Shown: positions 1 to 11,561, numbered from the stretch's first letter. The stretch is 64,000 nt of DNA from Heterohyrax brucei (GCA_028571685.1 CM053164.1:40288501-40352500), one strand, 5' to 3'. Notes: generated by a model not told the origin, from the letters alone. Numbers and translations: made by a program.

Positions 1-340
1 GATTTGTTAAGGGGCCCTAGAACCCTCAACAGGGCTGTATTGATTAAGGCAACTCCCTGTGCCAGGTCGAGGAGAGGCAAGGAAAGGACTGCGGGAGCTC
101 TGGCCACAGTCTGGGTACACAGCCTACTCCCAAATTAGGATTTGTCCCATTGCAAAGACAGTCTATGAGCACGCTGAGAAAATCCTAAGCAAACAAGCGA
201 TCTCTTTCCCTCTCTTTTGAAAAGCTATTCCCCAAATCGGGCCACTATCCAAGCCCTCCATGGCATTTTACTCACTGCAGAAGAGAAGGGGAAAGGTTGG
301 CGAAAGGCTAGGGAAAGGAGCAGACAGGCTTCACCAATAA
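1..340 (-). repeat. E0: 5' region of an L1-like array element (partial)
   Basis: This is the upstream (5' UTR-like) part of a minus-strand L1-like element whose body lies off the left edge. It matches 59430-59769 with about 2% differences and 3165-3505 at roughly 80%. Its right edge is the conserved junction near CCAATAAAATGCCAAAG, where the next element's ORF2 remnant begins. No credible coding frame is present. Confidence 0.7.
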
Positions 341-3300
341 AATGCCAAAGACCACTCACCACCCTTCACTGTCTATTTGGCCATTCATTCATTCATTCAT
401 TCATTGTGTTAGTACACAACAGTTGAGATGGTATCTGGCTGCCATGATGATTTGCATTTCTCTAACTTCTGGTGATGACAAGTATTTCCTGAGGTGTCTG
501 TCGTCCTCCTGACTGTCTTCTTAGGTGAAGTGTCTGCTATATCCTTCGTGGAATTTTGACATAGACCATTGGTTTTTTGATTGACAGTGTGTTGTATTTT
601 CCTGTAGATTTTCCAGATGAGACCTTGTTCACATTTCAAGTCCCAAAGTTTCCCAGTCAGCAGGTTCTTCATTGACACTTTCAGCAATATCTTTGGATGA
701 GGTTGGGGGTTCATTTATAGAAGGTCTCATTTCTTTACCATAACTTCTCCTGTTTCTATCCTGTTAATCATGGCTTCTATTCTATTCAGCCATATAGTAG
801 GACCTCTAATATTGGCTTGATTATTTCTCCCATGATCTTTACATTTTGTGGTTTTGATTCAGATCTTTGATCCTTTTGGAATTCTATTTTGTATGCAATG
901 TCAGCTGTGGGTCCTGCTTCATTCCTTTATGCTGTTGAATAAATGAATATCCGGTGTTGCCAGGACTGCTTCTTCAAAACGTGGTCTTCTCCACAGTGAA
1001 TTAGCTTTGGGCCTCTGTCACAGATCATTTGGCCATCGATAGGTAGATTTACACCTAGACTCTCTGTTCTGCTGCAGTGATCGATGTGTCTGGCCTTGGA
1101 TCATTAGTAGGCTCTTGGGACAACTGTAGCCTTGGAATACATTGTGAGGTCAAGTATCATACGTCTTCAGTAATAGTTGACATATCCAGGATGTCTCCTC
1201 TTTACACATCTTGGTTTGGTTGGTCCTTTCTCTCATTGTATTTTCTCAGTTAGACTTGCATCTCTTCTGACCTCATGTACTTCCTTTCTCCTTCTGCCGT
1301 TGAGCTTCCCTGCTGTTCTTTTTCTATTTGGTGGAGATACAAGACTCTCGTTTGGATTTCCTCCCCTTGCTCTTTGTGGACATTTGTGTCTATGGTTATC
1401 AGTTGACCTCCAGGCACTTCCTCTGCTATGTTTCAAAGGTTTATGTCTGAAATGTTTCAGTCTCATTTGATTCGACAAACTTTTTATGCGATCTTTCATT
1501 TCTTCTGCTACCTAGTGTTTGGAAGCAAGGTGGCGTTGGTGTTTCCATATATTTCGTGTTACCCTGGCTATTTGTTCTGAATTTCTACTTTGATGGCTCG
1601 AGACTGTCTGGGCCCCTACAAAACTGTCAGCCAGTGCACATGGCTATTCTCAGCCCTAGTTGTATGGGCAGTGCACACTAACCCCCTCGTGGGAATTCTT
1701 AAGGCAGTATTTCTGCATCAGTGGCATTCCACAGCCACACTGAGTTGAGTCGTTTGGTGGGACTGTGCCCTTCATTTTTCTATTCGTTCCCCATTTCTTC
1801 TTCTCCTCAGTGATGTCGCATCCAGTGCTTTATCCCTTCCTTTAAGGCTCAGGGTTGCAGGACTGAGGCCTGTAGCACTTTGACTGGCTTCTTTCGGTTT
1901 TTCCAGCAGCTGGGTAGATTCGTCTGGGTGTCTTGTCTGCCGTCTTGGCTCCGTTTCAGACTTTGACCAGTTACACCCACTTGACTAACCTCCCAGGCGC
2001 GCGCAAGTCATCTGAGACCTAAGTGCTTATTCAAATCTCTCCTCGGGGTGGGATTTATTTGCCATTTTCTGTGCCTGCCATTTAAAAAAGAAAGATCAAA
2101 GCAGTTTAGAGTGCTTCACCAGCCCGCCAGGAGAAAGTCTACAATCCATGATACATGTACCTGCATCCTTGTGAGGAACACTATGAAAGGTGCAGACTCC
2201 CTTGATTTTGGGGCTTTGATTTCAGGCATCCTCCTCCTCTCTCACTGTCTGCGTGATTGCCATCGATGCTTTTCCTCCCTCCTCACCTCACTGCGTCTTT
2301 ATGGAGAAGAAGCCTCACCAGGCACGGCCTGCCTCAGGTAGCCAACTCGGGTGAGCCCAGATGGCACGGGCCCTGTGTGGCTCCTGAGATCACCTCTAGC
2401 TAATGGGAACTGACCCCTTCTCCCAAGTGCACACTAGTGATGACATTTCTTACGGAGGACGTCTACCTTCAGTCCTACAGGTTGGAGCCAACGTCAGACA
2501 CTTGATGGCTGACCACGGAGGAGGAGAGCGAAGGGTGCAAAGGACCCCAAGAAGAGGGAGGCAACTCCCTCGGTAAGCAGGGAAATAAGACCTAGGCTTC
2601 ACACACTAGATATGCTGTCGATTTGGTAGCCCCTACCCGGTGAAAGTTGGGGCCGATACTTTAAATTTATACAGGCTTTCTCAAATTTTGATTCTGTCAC
2701 AATGGGGAACAATCAGAGCCTTCTGGAGAGTAGTCCATTAGTGTGTATTTCAAAGAAACAATCTTATTTGGGATATGACTCAATGAAAAAATCTTTTTCT
2801 TTTCTTTTTTTTTCCAATCATATTGCATGATCACAACATGGGCTGAGAGCTAATCAAAGAGGCTGAGACTGGATTCCTAACTTATGAAACAATCCTTTGG
2901 TGAGAGCTGTTCTCTATCGGAGAATAAACATTAGTTAAGAATGAGTCAGATGGAAGCCTTTATTAAGGTGGCAAAATAAAAGTCTGCAGAAACAAGGGGA
3001 AATATCACAGTTCGAACCGAGGTCCAAACCCATTTGATTTAGTCATATGGAAGCGGACCGAGTTGGAACTGGAGGTCCTAGAAATCCTCTCTATGGTATA
3101 AACCCTCTGTCAGCCTTTGAGGTCTCTGTTGCTGGGAAGCTCTCCTCACACCACACTGACACCAGTACCTGACCTCTCTGGGGGCCCTGGAACCCTCAAC
3201 AGGGCTCTATTGATGCAGGCGACTCCCTGTGCCAAGTGGGGGAAAGCAAAGGACTGCGGGAGCTCTGGCAAAGTTCTGGGTACATGACCTGTTGCCTGAT

Positions 3301-3505
3301 TAGGATTTCTTCAACAGCAAGGACAAGCTATCCGTACCCTGAGAGAATCCCCAGCAGACATGTGATCTCTTTCCTTCATTTCTGAAAAGCCATTCCCCAC
3401 ATGGGGCAGATGTCCTCGCCCTATGTGACATTTGACTCCCTCCCGAAGGGAGGAGGATGGCTTCGCAAAAGACCAGAGAAGCAGCAGACAGCCTACACCA
3501 ATAAA
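341..3505 (-). repeat. E1: internally deleted L1-like element of the array
   Basis: About 430-1600 read as the reverse complement of an L1 ORF2 3' half: the order of segments follows the intact L1 at 31680-32480 and then jumps to the equivalent of about 33990-34330. The segment that should carry the reverse-transcriptase core is absent. A second join near 1600 removes the endonuclease and ORF1 portions that E2 and E3 keep. About 1620-3505 is the 5' UTR-like region. Short open frames at 409-714, 1177-1470 and 2048-2341 are accidental. E4 at 59770 is its 98% copy. Confidence 0.75.
382..405. repeat. (CATT)6 microsatellite
   Basis: Six perfect CATT units lie at the 3' edge of E1. The duplicate at 59811-59834 has exactly the same unit count, which fits a recent duplication because microsatellite lengths drift quickly. 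Confidence 0.9.
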
Positions 3506-6500
3506 ATGCCAAAGACCACTCACTGCTGCATTGTCTGGTATTTCTACGGCCAGCCTTTCCAGATGGTGCCATATCGTTTTGCAAAACACATACCATTTCG
3601 CATTCCCAGCAGCCGTGCATCAGTGTTCCGATCTCCCTAAAACTGCCCCAGTATTGGTTCTTTTTTTGGTGGGGGGGCAGTGATGTAGAGTTGTGATGGT
3701 AGCTGACTGCCATTTTGATTAGCATTTCTCTAGCAGCTAGCGACGACAAGCATTTCCTCGACTGTCTGTCAGCCTCCTGATTTTCTTCTGACACGAAGTG
3801 TCCATTAGAGCCTTTGCTGATTTTTTCATTTCCCTATAGATTTTACACATAAGACTGTTGTTGGACATGCTAGAAGGGAAAGTTTCCCCGTCTGTAGGCT
3901 TTCTCTTTACATTTTTGGTGAATTCTTTGGATGAGCTCAGTGCTGTCAGTTTTAGAAGATCTCGTTTCTCTAGCTTATCTTATTGTTTCTGTTGATGATG
4001 GCTTCTATTCTGTTTAGGTTATGTATTAGGGCCTCCAGTGTTGCCTTTATTATTTCTCCCAGGATCTTGACAGGTTTGGGTTTTTCATTTAGCTCTTTGT
4101 TCCATTTTCAATTTCCTTGGGTGTATGGTGAGAGCTGTCGGTCCTGCTCCTTTTGGTTTGTTTGGTTCATAGACGAACAGTCAGTGCTTCCTGCAGTATT
4201 TCTTCCCAAGACTGTCTTTTCCCCACTGGGTGGACTCTGGGCCTTTGTGAAAGATCCCTTGGCTACGGGTAGATGGATGTACACTTAGGTTCTTGATTCG
4301 GTCACATTGGTCAGTGTGTCTGTCACTGGACGATTAGTGGGTTCTTTGGACTCCCGTAGCTGTAGGGTAGGTTCGGAGGTCAGGTATTGTACTTCTCCCA
4401 TCATGTTTTACCTCGCCAGGGCAACTTTTCTGTCCCCAGTTTGGTTTTGTTGATCCTTTCTACGGTTGTATTTGCTCGGTTGGATTGCCATCTACTCTCA
4501 GCTTGAGTACTTCCCTTCTTCTTGTGCCTCTGGGCTTCTGTTGCTGTTCCTTTTCTATTTTGTGGAGCTACAGGACATTCACTTTGATTTGCTCCCCGTG
4601 TTCTTTTTCACGTAGGAGTCTGTGGCTGTCAGTTCACCTCCAGGCACTCCCTCTGCTAGGTTTCAAAGGTTTGGGTCTGAGCTGTTTCATTCCTATTGGA
4701 TTCAATAAACTTTTTATGCCATCTTTGATTTCCCCTGTTTCCCAGTGTTTGGAAGCCAGTTGGCATGGAGGTTTCCATATATTCATGTTTTCCCTGGCTC
4801 TTTGTTCTCAATTTCTACTTGGAGGGCCTGGAGGTCAAAATAGATAGTTTGTATTTTCTTGCTGTTTTGAATTTTATCAAGAGTGGCTTTGTGGTCTCCA
4901 CTTTGTTCTCTTCTGGAGAAGGATCCACGAGCCCTGGAAAACAACGGATACTTTGCCAGTGGTGCCTGGAGTGTTCTCTACAGGTCAGGATGGTTGGTAG
5001 GGGCCGTCAGATCTTTGGTCTCCTTGCTTGGTGTCTTTCTAGGTGTTTGGTTCTTCGCAGAGAGTGATGAGGGCTCCCGCTTTTCCTGTGGCACTCCTTC
5101 TCTTTGGAGAGCTGCTTCAGTCTGTTTTGAGGCATTCTGTGTGTTCTGTGCCCTGTTTGGTCAAGGCGTAGACATATGTTACGGTTACGACATCGTGATG
5201 GATTGTCCCTTTAATCGTGTTAGACTGCCCTTCCTTTCCATTCCCGAGGATTTGGTCTTCGAGTCTGTCTGATCCAAGATTGCTAATGTTACTTGTGCTC
5301 TTCTTCGTTGCAGTTTCCTTCATAGCTGCTTTTTTCTGTCCTTTGACAGTGAAGACATTTCGCTTTAGATCGAAGGTGTGTCTCTTGTGGACAGCATATT
5401 GATCGGTCATGGTTTTGATCCCTTCTGTCACTCTTCATCTCTTGAAGTGTGCACGGAAAGCCTTTTACATTCAGTGTGATTACTGAGAGACAGGAGCTCG
5501 CTTTGGTCTCTTTTTAGTGGTTTTCGTGGTCACCGATGCTTTCTTTGTTCCTCTTCATAGCCTTTGCTGTGTTCCCTCGGTTGGTAAATTTTCTTCTTTT
5601 TGTCCACGTTGTCCATTTTGTGTTTCCGGAGGCTTTCTGATTTTATGATTTTCTTCCTTATTTTGATGAACAGGTTTGTTAATAACTCTTCTGGTGCTTA
5701 TCTTGAAATGGACTTTCTCTTCCTCAAACGAGCTAGTCTTTTATTACTTTTTATGGCCTTGTGTTCGACTTCATCTCAACGTTCTACAGCTACCCTATGT
5801 CTCTCCTCCTTGTAGTGTTCAGACGGTGTCTTCCTTCACAGTTGGACAGCTCCAGTTGCCTCCTCGGAATCTATCAGTTAGGACTTGTCCTCGAGAGGTT
5901 CTTTCCCAGCTTAGCATTTGGTTGAGATGGACCCGTGCCTTAGATTCCCGCGGTTGTTGGTGGTTGCTCGTTCTGTAACCAGGGAACTCCCTTGAAGAGG
6001 TCTTCTTAGTGGAGTTGGGTCTTTACAAATTTCCTTCCTTTTTGTAGACCTGGGCATGTGTTATTTCCCCAGCAGATGTGAGAGAGAGTTTGGAAAGCTA
6101 TGTTATGTTTGGTCGGCGGCAATCTCTTGTCTTCCAATGTTTGATAGGTGTCATCCCATTGCCTCCTCACAGGATTTCTGCCACTCATTTGAGTTTTGTC
6201 TGATTTTTTCCACTTTGTATGACATGCTGGGCTTCTCCTTGATAGCTCAGGAGTCCTTCTTTTTCTTTGGTGTCGGTGACTGTGGTTCTGCTAGGTCTTG
6301 GGGACTCTCTCTCGGGGTTTCTTACAGATGGGATTTACGGTGCTACTTGCATCATTAATCTTTCATCTTGAATGAGATTTGGGAAGTTTGCGGTCAAGAC
6401 ACCTTCCATGGTCTTCTCTGTCTTTTCCATTTTCTCCCCCTGTTCTGGAAGTCCACTGACACACCCAATTTGCCTGGAGTGTATTTCACAGATTTCGTAG

Positions 6501-7404
6501 GTTTCCTTTCGTTTTCCTGATTCTTTTCCCTGGTTTGTCAGCCGACAAAGTAGCATCGACGATCTGGGACTGGATGATTGCATCACTCCGTACTTCATAT
6601 GTGTTCCCAAAGCCTTCTAACGTGTCCTCCATTTCTGAGGTTTCGTTGTTTCTCTTCTGGATGTCTCATCGATGTTTTGGCATGGTCTGGAATACTTTGA
6701 CCTTCTGTTCTTGTGTGAGCTCCTGTTTTCTTCTGTCACTTAACCAGGTGAGCCCAGATGGCACGGGCCCTGTTTGGCTCCCGAGATCGCCTCTAGCCAA
6801 CGGGAACTGACCCCTTCTCCCAAATGTGCACTAGTGATGACATTTTTCACAGAGGACGTCTACCTTCAGTCCTACAGGTTGGAGCCAACGTCGGACACTT
6901 GGTGGCTGACCATGGAGGAGGACAAGAAGGATGCAAAGGACCCCAAGAAGAGGGAGGCAACTCCCTCAGTAAGCAGAGAAATAAGACCTAGGCTTCACAC
7001 ACTAGATAGGCTGTAGATCTGGCAGCCCCTACCTGGTGAAGGTTGGGTCCGATACTTTCAATTTATACAGGCTTTCTCAAATTTTGATTCTGTCACAAGG
7101 GGGAACAATTGGAGCCTTCTGGAGAGTAGTCCATTAGTGTGTATTTCAAAGAAATGACCTTATTTGGGATATGACTCAACGAAAAAATCTTTTTCCTTTT
7201 TTTTTCAATCATATTGCATGATCAGAACATGGGCTGAGACCTGACCAAAGCGGCTGAGAATGGGTTCCAAACTTCTGAAATGATCCTTCTGTGAGAGCTG
7301 TTCTCTATCAGAGAATTAGGTAAGAATAAGTCAGACTGAAGCTTTTATGCAATGTCGCGTAATAAAAGTCTGCAGAAACATGGTGAAAAATCGTGATACC
7401 AACT
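3506..7404 (-). repeat. E2: L1-like array element retaining ORF1 and endonuclease remnants
   Basis: Minus-strand L1-like element. ORF2 C-terminal remains at about 3680-4430 join directly, without the reverse-transcriptase segment, to the ORF2 N-terminal part (4430-5495). Decayed ORF1 follows (about 5900-6740). Near 6745 it skips about 1.1 kb relative to E3 and continues with the 5' UTR-like region (6747-7404). That last part is roughly 92-94% identical to E1 2351-2990, whereas the ORF2 parts of E1 and E2 are only about 70-75% alike. All frames are broken. Confidence 0.75.
6006..6610 (-). pseudogene. L1 ORF1 remnant in E2
   Basis: Two minus-strand frames (6006-6188 and 6335-6610) carry decayed pieces of the L1 ORF1 nucleic-acid-binding protein. 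The first resembles the C-terminal region, with a W-D-D-T-Y-Q-T-L-E pattern and a following F-Q-T-L-S stretch that aligns with the E3 ORF1 remnant at 56768-56965. Stops and frameshifts separate the pieces, so no functional product is expected. Confidence 0.55.
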
Positions 7405-7585
7405 GAGCTTCAAAGATCCAAGACGAGAAATGTTACTTCTACTCTTGTTCATTGCTGTTTCCTTGACACCTACTTTTTCTGTCCTTTGACCGTGAAGACA
7501 TTTCGCTTCAGATTGAAGGTGTGTCTGTTGTGCACAGCATATTGATGTGTCATGATTTTGATCCCTTTTGTCACTCTCTAGGTGT
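7405..7585 (-). repeat. L1-like array fragment (ORF2 N-terminal region)
   Basis: About 180 bases starting at GATCCAAGACGAG match E2 at 5273-5440 and E3 at 56022-56190, i.e. the ORF2 endonuclease N-terminal area. It is abruptly joined to the 5' UTR-like tail of E2, so it is a deletion product or a stub of another array unit. It ends where the L1 3' end at 7586 begins. Confidence 0.6.
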
Positions 7586-8697
7586 TTTTTTATTATGATG
7601 ATTAGTGAGAATATATCATCCCATGGAAATTTCCATACCCGCCAATGAATGGCTCCCACTGCACTCGCTGCCCAGTGACAGCACACTCCTCTGTTCTGTA
7701 CATGTCATATTCTCTTAACAATCTGCTATCCCCTCTTCTCTGCCTTCTCCCCTCGGTCTGGTAAGAACTCAGTTGGATGACATCCTGTAGGTGCATAGAA
7801 ACATAAAGTGCACACAGGATATGGCCACTCTGGGTCACCAAGTCACCAAGTCCAATCCATTTCTGTCTGAAGAGGTGACCTCCATTACGATTTATGGACA
7901 GGAGTAGCATCAGGTTGAGGGAACATACTCCCAGGGGAACGCTTAGGCCCCTGGACCATCAACTGTGGTGTTTTAGTGAGGATCTCAGTGTGCACCCCTT
8001 TTTATTTTCGTATTGCCTGTGAGACTCAACTTTGTGAGCGTCAGCATGGGTATCACTGCTGGTGGCCAGGCAGCATCCAGTTCTCCCAGGCGCACAGTCT
8101 CTCTGTTTTCTGGGTTGTCTTTGACCCTTGTCATTTTAGTCCTTGGAGATCATCCATTCCTGTGGAATGGGGACCATTTGGTGCACCTCAGATGGCAGCT
8201 TTTAAGACCCCAGGCACCACTCACCACTTTGGGGTGTAGAAGACTCTCTTGGCAAAATCCTAGTTGGGCCAATAGGCCTCAATTTCCATGGAAAGCATGG
8301 TTCATGGTTCCCTGTCCCAGCTGCTCCGCCCTTTCAATATCGGGTTAAGATGGGAGGAGTAATCATGTTATGTTGAAGTCCAGTTAATATTGATCTTCTT
8401 TCTAATGTGTGCTATCACTTATTTCACCCAACAAAGTTTCTATCAACTATCTAATCTAAATCCCACCTTCGCCTACCATCCCTCCATCCCCTCTCCCTGT
8501 AGCTGTCAAAGAGTCTTTTCTTCTATGTGGGAGTCTGCTTTTAAGTTCTTATTGTAGGGGACTCCTACAATGTCTGTCCTTTTGCCACTGACTACTTGCA
8601 CTCAACACAATGTCCTCCAGCTGAAACCAGGTTATGAGATGTTTCCTAAAATCACCCTTGTTCTTTATCATTGGAGAGTGTTCCATCGAGTATACTT
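7586..8697 (-). repeat. 5'-truncated L1, 3' UTR and ORF2 end
   Basis: Reverse complement of the 3' UTR and last ORF2 codons of the same L1 family as 30228-31350 and 12122-13568; for example it shares the CCCAGTGACAGCACACT block and the phrase around CCACTCACCACTTTGGGGTG. The T-rich left edge is the poly(A) end. Homology stops near 8697, so the copy is 5'-truncated. No intact frame is present. Confidence 0.8.
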
Positions 8698-8842
8698 GCC
8701 AGGGAAACAGCTGAGAACAAGACTGGTCTAGCAATGAGTCTAGCAGGGGAGACATACAATTCTTAGAAGAATTAGAAGCAAAGACGATGTTACTAGCACA
8801 TGGTAGGTGTTCCATAATCTGAGACTGTGTCTTCCAACAGGG

Positions 8843-9040
8843 GTCCTGGGGGGATGGGTGGAGTGCACTTAATGTACTCAGCGGAACTTAAAGATTGGAA
8901 GCTGGAGTCCACGCACCGGTGCCTCAGAAGAAAGGCCTGCTTCAGAAAAATCAGCTGCTAAAAGCAGTATGGAGTACAGTTCTACTTTGACATAGGATCA
9001 CTGTGAGTCAGAATCAACTTGACACCAATTGGGTTCTGAT
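8843..9040 (+). repeat. Afrotherian SINE, degraded long variant
   Basis: It carries the diagnostic body segment AGAAAGGCCTG and the tail TCACTGTGAGTCAGAATCAAC followed by TTGACACC. The tRNA-like head is poorly preserved. Confidence 0.6.
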
Positions 9041-9907
9041 CCCCCTGAGAACATGAACCCTGCAAATTAAGACTCTTGCTTGGTGGTAGAAACCTTGCCA
9101 CAGGACACTTTACAAATCCAGCTCTTCAGGGGCCTTTTGGCTCAGGCAGGTCCAGGTCCACCTTCCCCGAATCTCCCTGACAACTCCCCAGTGTCCAGAG
9201 ACCGTCTCACCAGAGATCAGCAGCGGGTGGGGTCAGTCATGTCAAGGGTCATGTCTGGCGCCCAGGCCTGAATCATGTCCCGCCCGTCCACAAAGGCCAG
9301 GGGGAGGCATCCACCAGACCGAAATCACAAGAGTGACCACCACGTCAGGATGGGAGTGGACAAAAACCCCATCCCAACCTCCCCACACTGGGAGAGCACA
9401 GGGCAATAACAACCCAATGCCAGGCACTCGCTTATTCAGCTGTTCACTACCCAGGTCCGGGGCTCTCAAATCAACTCCACCAGATTATGTCTTGATTCCT
9501 CACCACTAACCGTGCGACTGCAGGTATTACTTGTTTTAGTCCCATTTGAGAGAGGAGGAAGCGGAAACTTTAAAGAGATGAACTGCCTTGCCCCATATCA
9601 CTCAGCTTGCTGAACTGAACTGCTCTGCTCGCCTGGCAGCTCCCAGATGGGCAGGAATTCATTCTGACACTTCCTAAGTCACTGAAGCTACCATCTTATT
9701 CCCCTGTGCTATAGGTAAACCTTCTCTTGGCTGAGCAAATAACACAAGACAGGCAGGCGTAGACATAAAATCAACACTGATGTAGCCTATCCTCTGCCAT
9801 AAGTAAGCAGTGTGCACAAGGCAGAGATGTAGGTGAAGGCTCTGAGCACCCTTCATCCTAGTTGTGTGATCCTGGCCAAATCACTCACCTTCTCAGGGCT
9901 TCCATTT
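9041..9907. other. Non-coding stretch with two MIR remnants
   Basis: About 9480-9605 looks like a minus-strand MIR (GAGGAAGCGGAAAC and CTTGCCCCATATCACTCAGC core). About 9838-9907 looks like a plus-strand MIR (TGTGTGATCCTGGCCAAATCA) cut by the SINE at 9908. I see nothing coding; the short frames at 9080-9271 and 9242-9469 have no recognisable domain. Confidence 0.5.
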
Positions 9908-10070
9908 CCCTGGTGGCACAGTGGTTAAGTACTATGGCTGCTAACCAAAAGATGGGCAGTTTGAATCTACCAGGTGCTCCTTGGAAACTCTATGGAGTAG
10001 TTCTACTCTGTCCATAGCAGGTCGCTAGGAGTCCGAGTTGACTTGATTTCAATGGGTTTGTTTTTTAGCA
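9908..10070 (+). repeat. Afrotherian SINE, short variant
   Basis: The head has the A-box-like TGGTGGCACAGTGGTTAAG and a degenerate B box. Next come the ACCAGGTGCTCCTTGG body, the RTE-like tail around TCGCTAGGAGTCC, and a TGGGTTTGTTTTTT end. Confidence 0.85.
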
Positions 10071-10089
10071 AGCACCTACCTGTCAAGCA

Positions 10090-10245
10090 GAAATCCTGAT
10101 GCCATGGTGGTTAAGTGCTACATCTGCCAACCAAGCCATCAGCAATTCGAATCCACTGGGCACTCCTTGGAAACACTATGGAGAAGTTCTACAGTGTCCT
10201 ATAGGGTCGTTATGAGTAGGAATCAATTCAATGGCAGCAGATTAC
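10090..10245 (+). repeat. Afrotherian SINE, short variant
   Basis: GGTGGTTAAGTGCTAC head, B-box-like CAATTCGAATCC, CACTCCTTGGAAACACTATGG body and CGTTATGAGTAGGAATCAAT tail. It follows the previous SINE after about 20 bases in the same orientation. Confidence 0.85.
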
Positions 10246-10262
10246 AGATTTACCCCATCAAG

Positions 10263-10464
10263 GATGCTTGGTGGTGCCATGGTTTAGCGCTGGCCTGTTA
10301 ATCGAAAGGTCAGCAGTTCAAACTCACCATCAGCTCTTGGGGAAGAAGACATAGCAGTCAGCCTCCAGGAGGATTACTGCCTTGGAAACGATGCGGGCAG
10401 TTCTCCTTTGTTCTACAGGATCACGCTGGGAATTGACACAGCAGTAAGGGCTTTGGTTTTTTGG
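10263..10464 (+). repeat. Afrotherian SINE, long variant
   Basis: Head GGTGCCATGGTTTAGCGC, AAAGGTCAGCAGTTCAAAC B-box region, then the long-variant block (GAAGAAGACATAGCAGTC, GGATTACTGCCTTGG), and a GGCTTTGGTTTTTTGG end. It is the third same-strand SINE in a row. Confidence 0.8.
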
Positions 10465-10578
10465 TACCTACCTGTCATACTCTGAAGACGGTAACACCCA
10501 AGTGAGCTAAACATGATGGACAAACTTTAGTCACTGTCATATTCATTCTTACAACGGTCTAAATAAATAAATAATCAA

Positions 10579-10773
10579 CAAAACCAAACCTGTTGCCATG
10601 GAGCTGATTCTTATTCTAGGCAACCCAATGTATGTCAGAGTAGAACTGTGCTCTGGAGGGCTTCAATGTTAAGTGTTTGGAAATAGATTTCCAGGCTTTT
10701 CTTCCAACCTACAAACTGCCAACCTTTCAGATAGCAGCCAAGTGCATTAACCACTGCAGCACCTAGGGACTCC
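10579..10773 (-). repeat. Afrotherian SINE
   Basis: Reverse-complement tail ACCAAACCTGTTGCCATGGAG at the left; CTGCCAACCTTTCAGATAGC and TTAACCACTGCAGCACC (tRNA-like head) at the right. It faces the SINE at 10263-10464, so the pair could form an inverted-repeat hairpin in RNA. Confidence 0.8.
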
Positions 10774-10784
10774 TCACTAGAGTG

Positions 10785-11335
10785 AGAGTGACCTCTTTCC
10801 AAAAGGGAGTCTGATCACCTCACATGCCTGCTTAAATCCCCTGGAGCCAACTGGAAGGAAATCCAGAGTACTTTCATGATTCTGGGTGTAGCTTCCAGAC
10901 TCTGCACTGGCCACTTGGCCTTTCTCCCAAAGGAAAGCCTTCCCACACTCTGTGTGCAGTGCCCATGAAGCACCCACACCCTCTATGTCTCAGCTGTAAT
11001 GGGCCTTCCTCAGAAAAGCCTCACAGGACTCCTCAGCTAAGGCACATCCTCCCAGACTTCCCTCAACACTTCCTGTTCCTCTTCTCCCTCCTGCTAACCT
11101 CTGTCTCCCTCTGTAGCCCACAGACTCAAAGACAGCAGAGATATCTGATGCCCCGTTCCCTGAAGCAACCAGCCAAGAACCTGGCACCCAGCAGGGATCC
11201 AGTGAGTATTTTCCAAATGAATTAATGTGGTAGACTAGCCAAGGGAAGTTCAGAGAGGTGAATGGACTCTGCCAAAGCCACATAACAGAATGTGGCAGAT
11301 AAGGGGGAATGCATACCCAGGCCTCCAGCCTACAT
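10785..11335 (+). repeat. L2 3' end followed by a minus-strand MIR remnant
   Basis: About 10785-11225 has an L2-like composition and ends in an ACCTGGCACCCAGCAGGGATCC / GAATTA pattern typical of L2 3' termini. About 11240-11335 reads as a reverse-strand MIR core (AGAGAGGTGAATGGACT and GCCACATAACAGAATG). Both are old and weakly conserved; frames in this stretch are not genes. Confidence 0.45.
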
Positions 11336-11379
11336 GGGTGATCCAAGGACCTATTGGTGGGGTACTGCACAAAAGGATG

Positions 11380-11545
11380 GAAACCTTGGTGGCATAGTGG
11401 GTACCTGCCACTGCTGCTAACCCGAAGGTTGGTAGCTCAAATTCACCAGGTGCTCCTTGGAAACTCTGTGGGGCAGTTGTTCTCTGTCCTGTAGGGTTGC
11501 TATGAGTCTGCATCAGTTCCACAGCACTTGCTTTGTTTTTCTGAT
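11380..11545 (+). repeat. Afrotherian SINE, short variant
   Basis: ACCTTGGTGGCATAGTGGG head, AAGGTTGGTAGCTCAAATTC B-box region, CCAGGTGCTCCTTGGAAACT body and GTTGCTATGAGTCTGCATC tail. Confidence 0.85.
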
Positions 11546-11561
11546 TTTTGAAGGAAGGGGC

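Noticed and set aside
409-714. 101-codon minus frame repeated at 59838-60143
   Set aside because: Its conservation reflects the recent segmental duplication. It overlaps L1 ORF2 remains out of frame and the two copies differ without a sign of protein constraint.
2048-2341. 97-codon frame identical in the copy at 61474-61767
   Set aside because: Identical translation is expected in a 98% duplication; there is no domain, and it lies in an L1-like 5' UTR region.
7586-8697. Possible unique gene suggested by frames at 7602-7910, 7976-8348
   Set aside because: The whole stretch matches L1 3' UTR/ORF2 end present two more times in the window.
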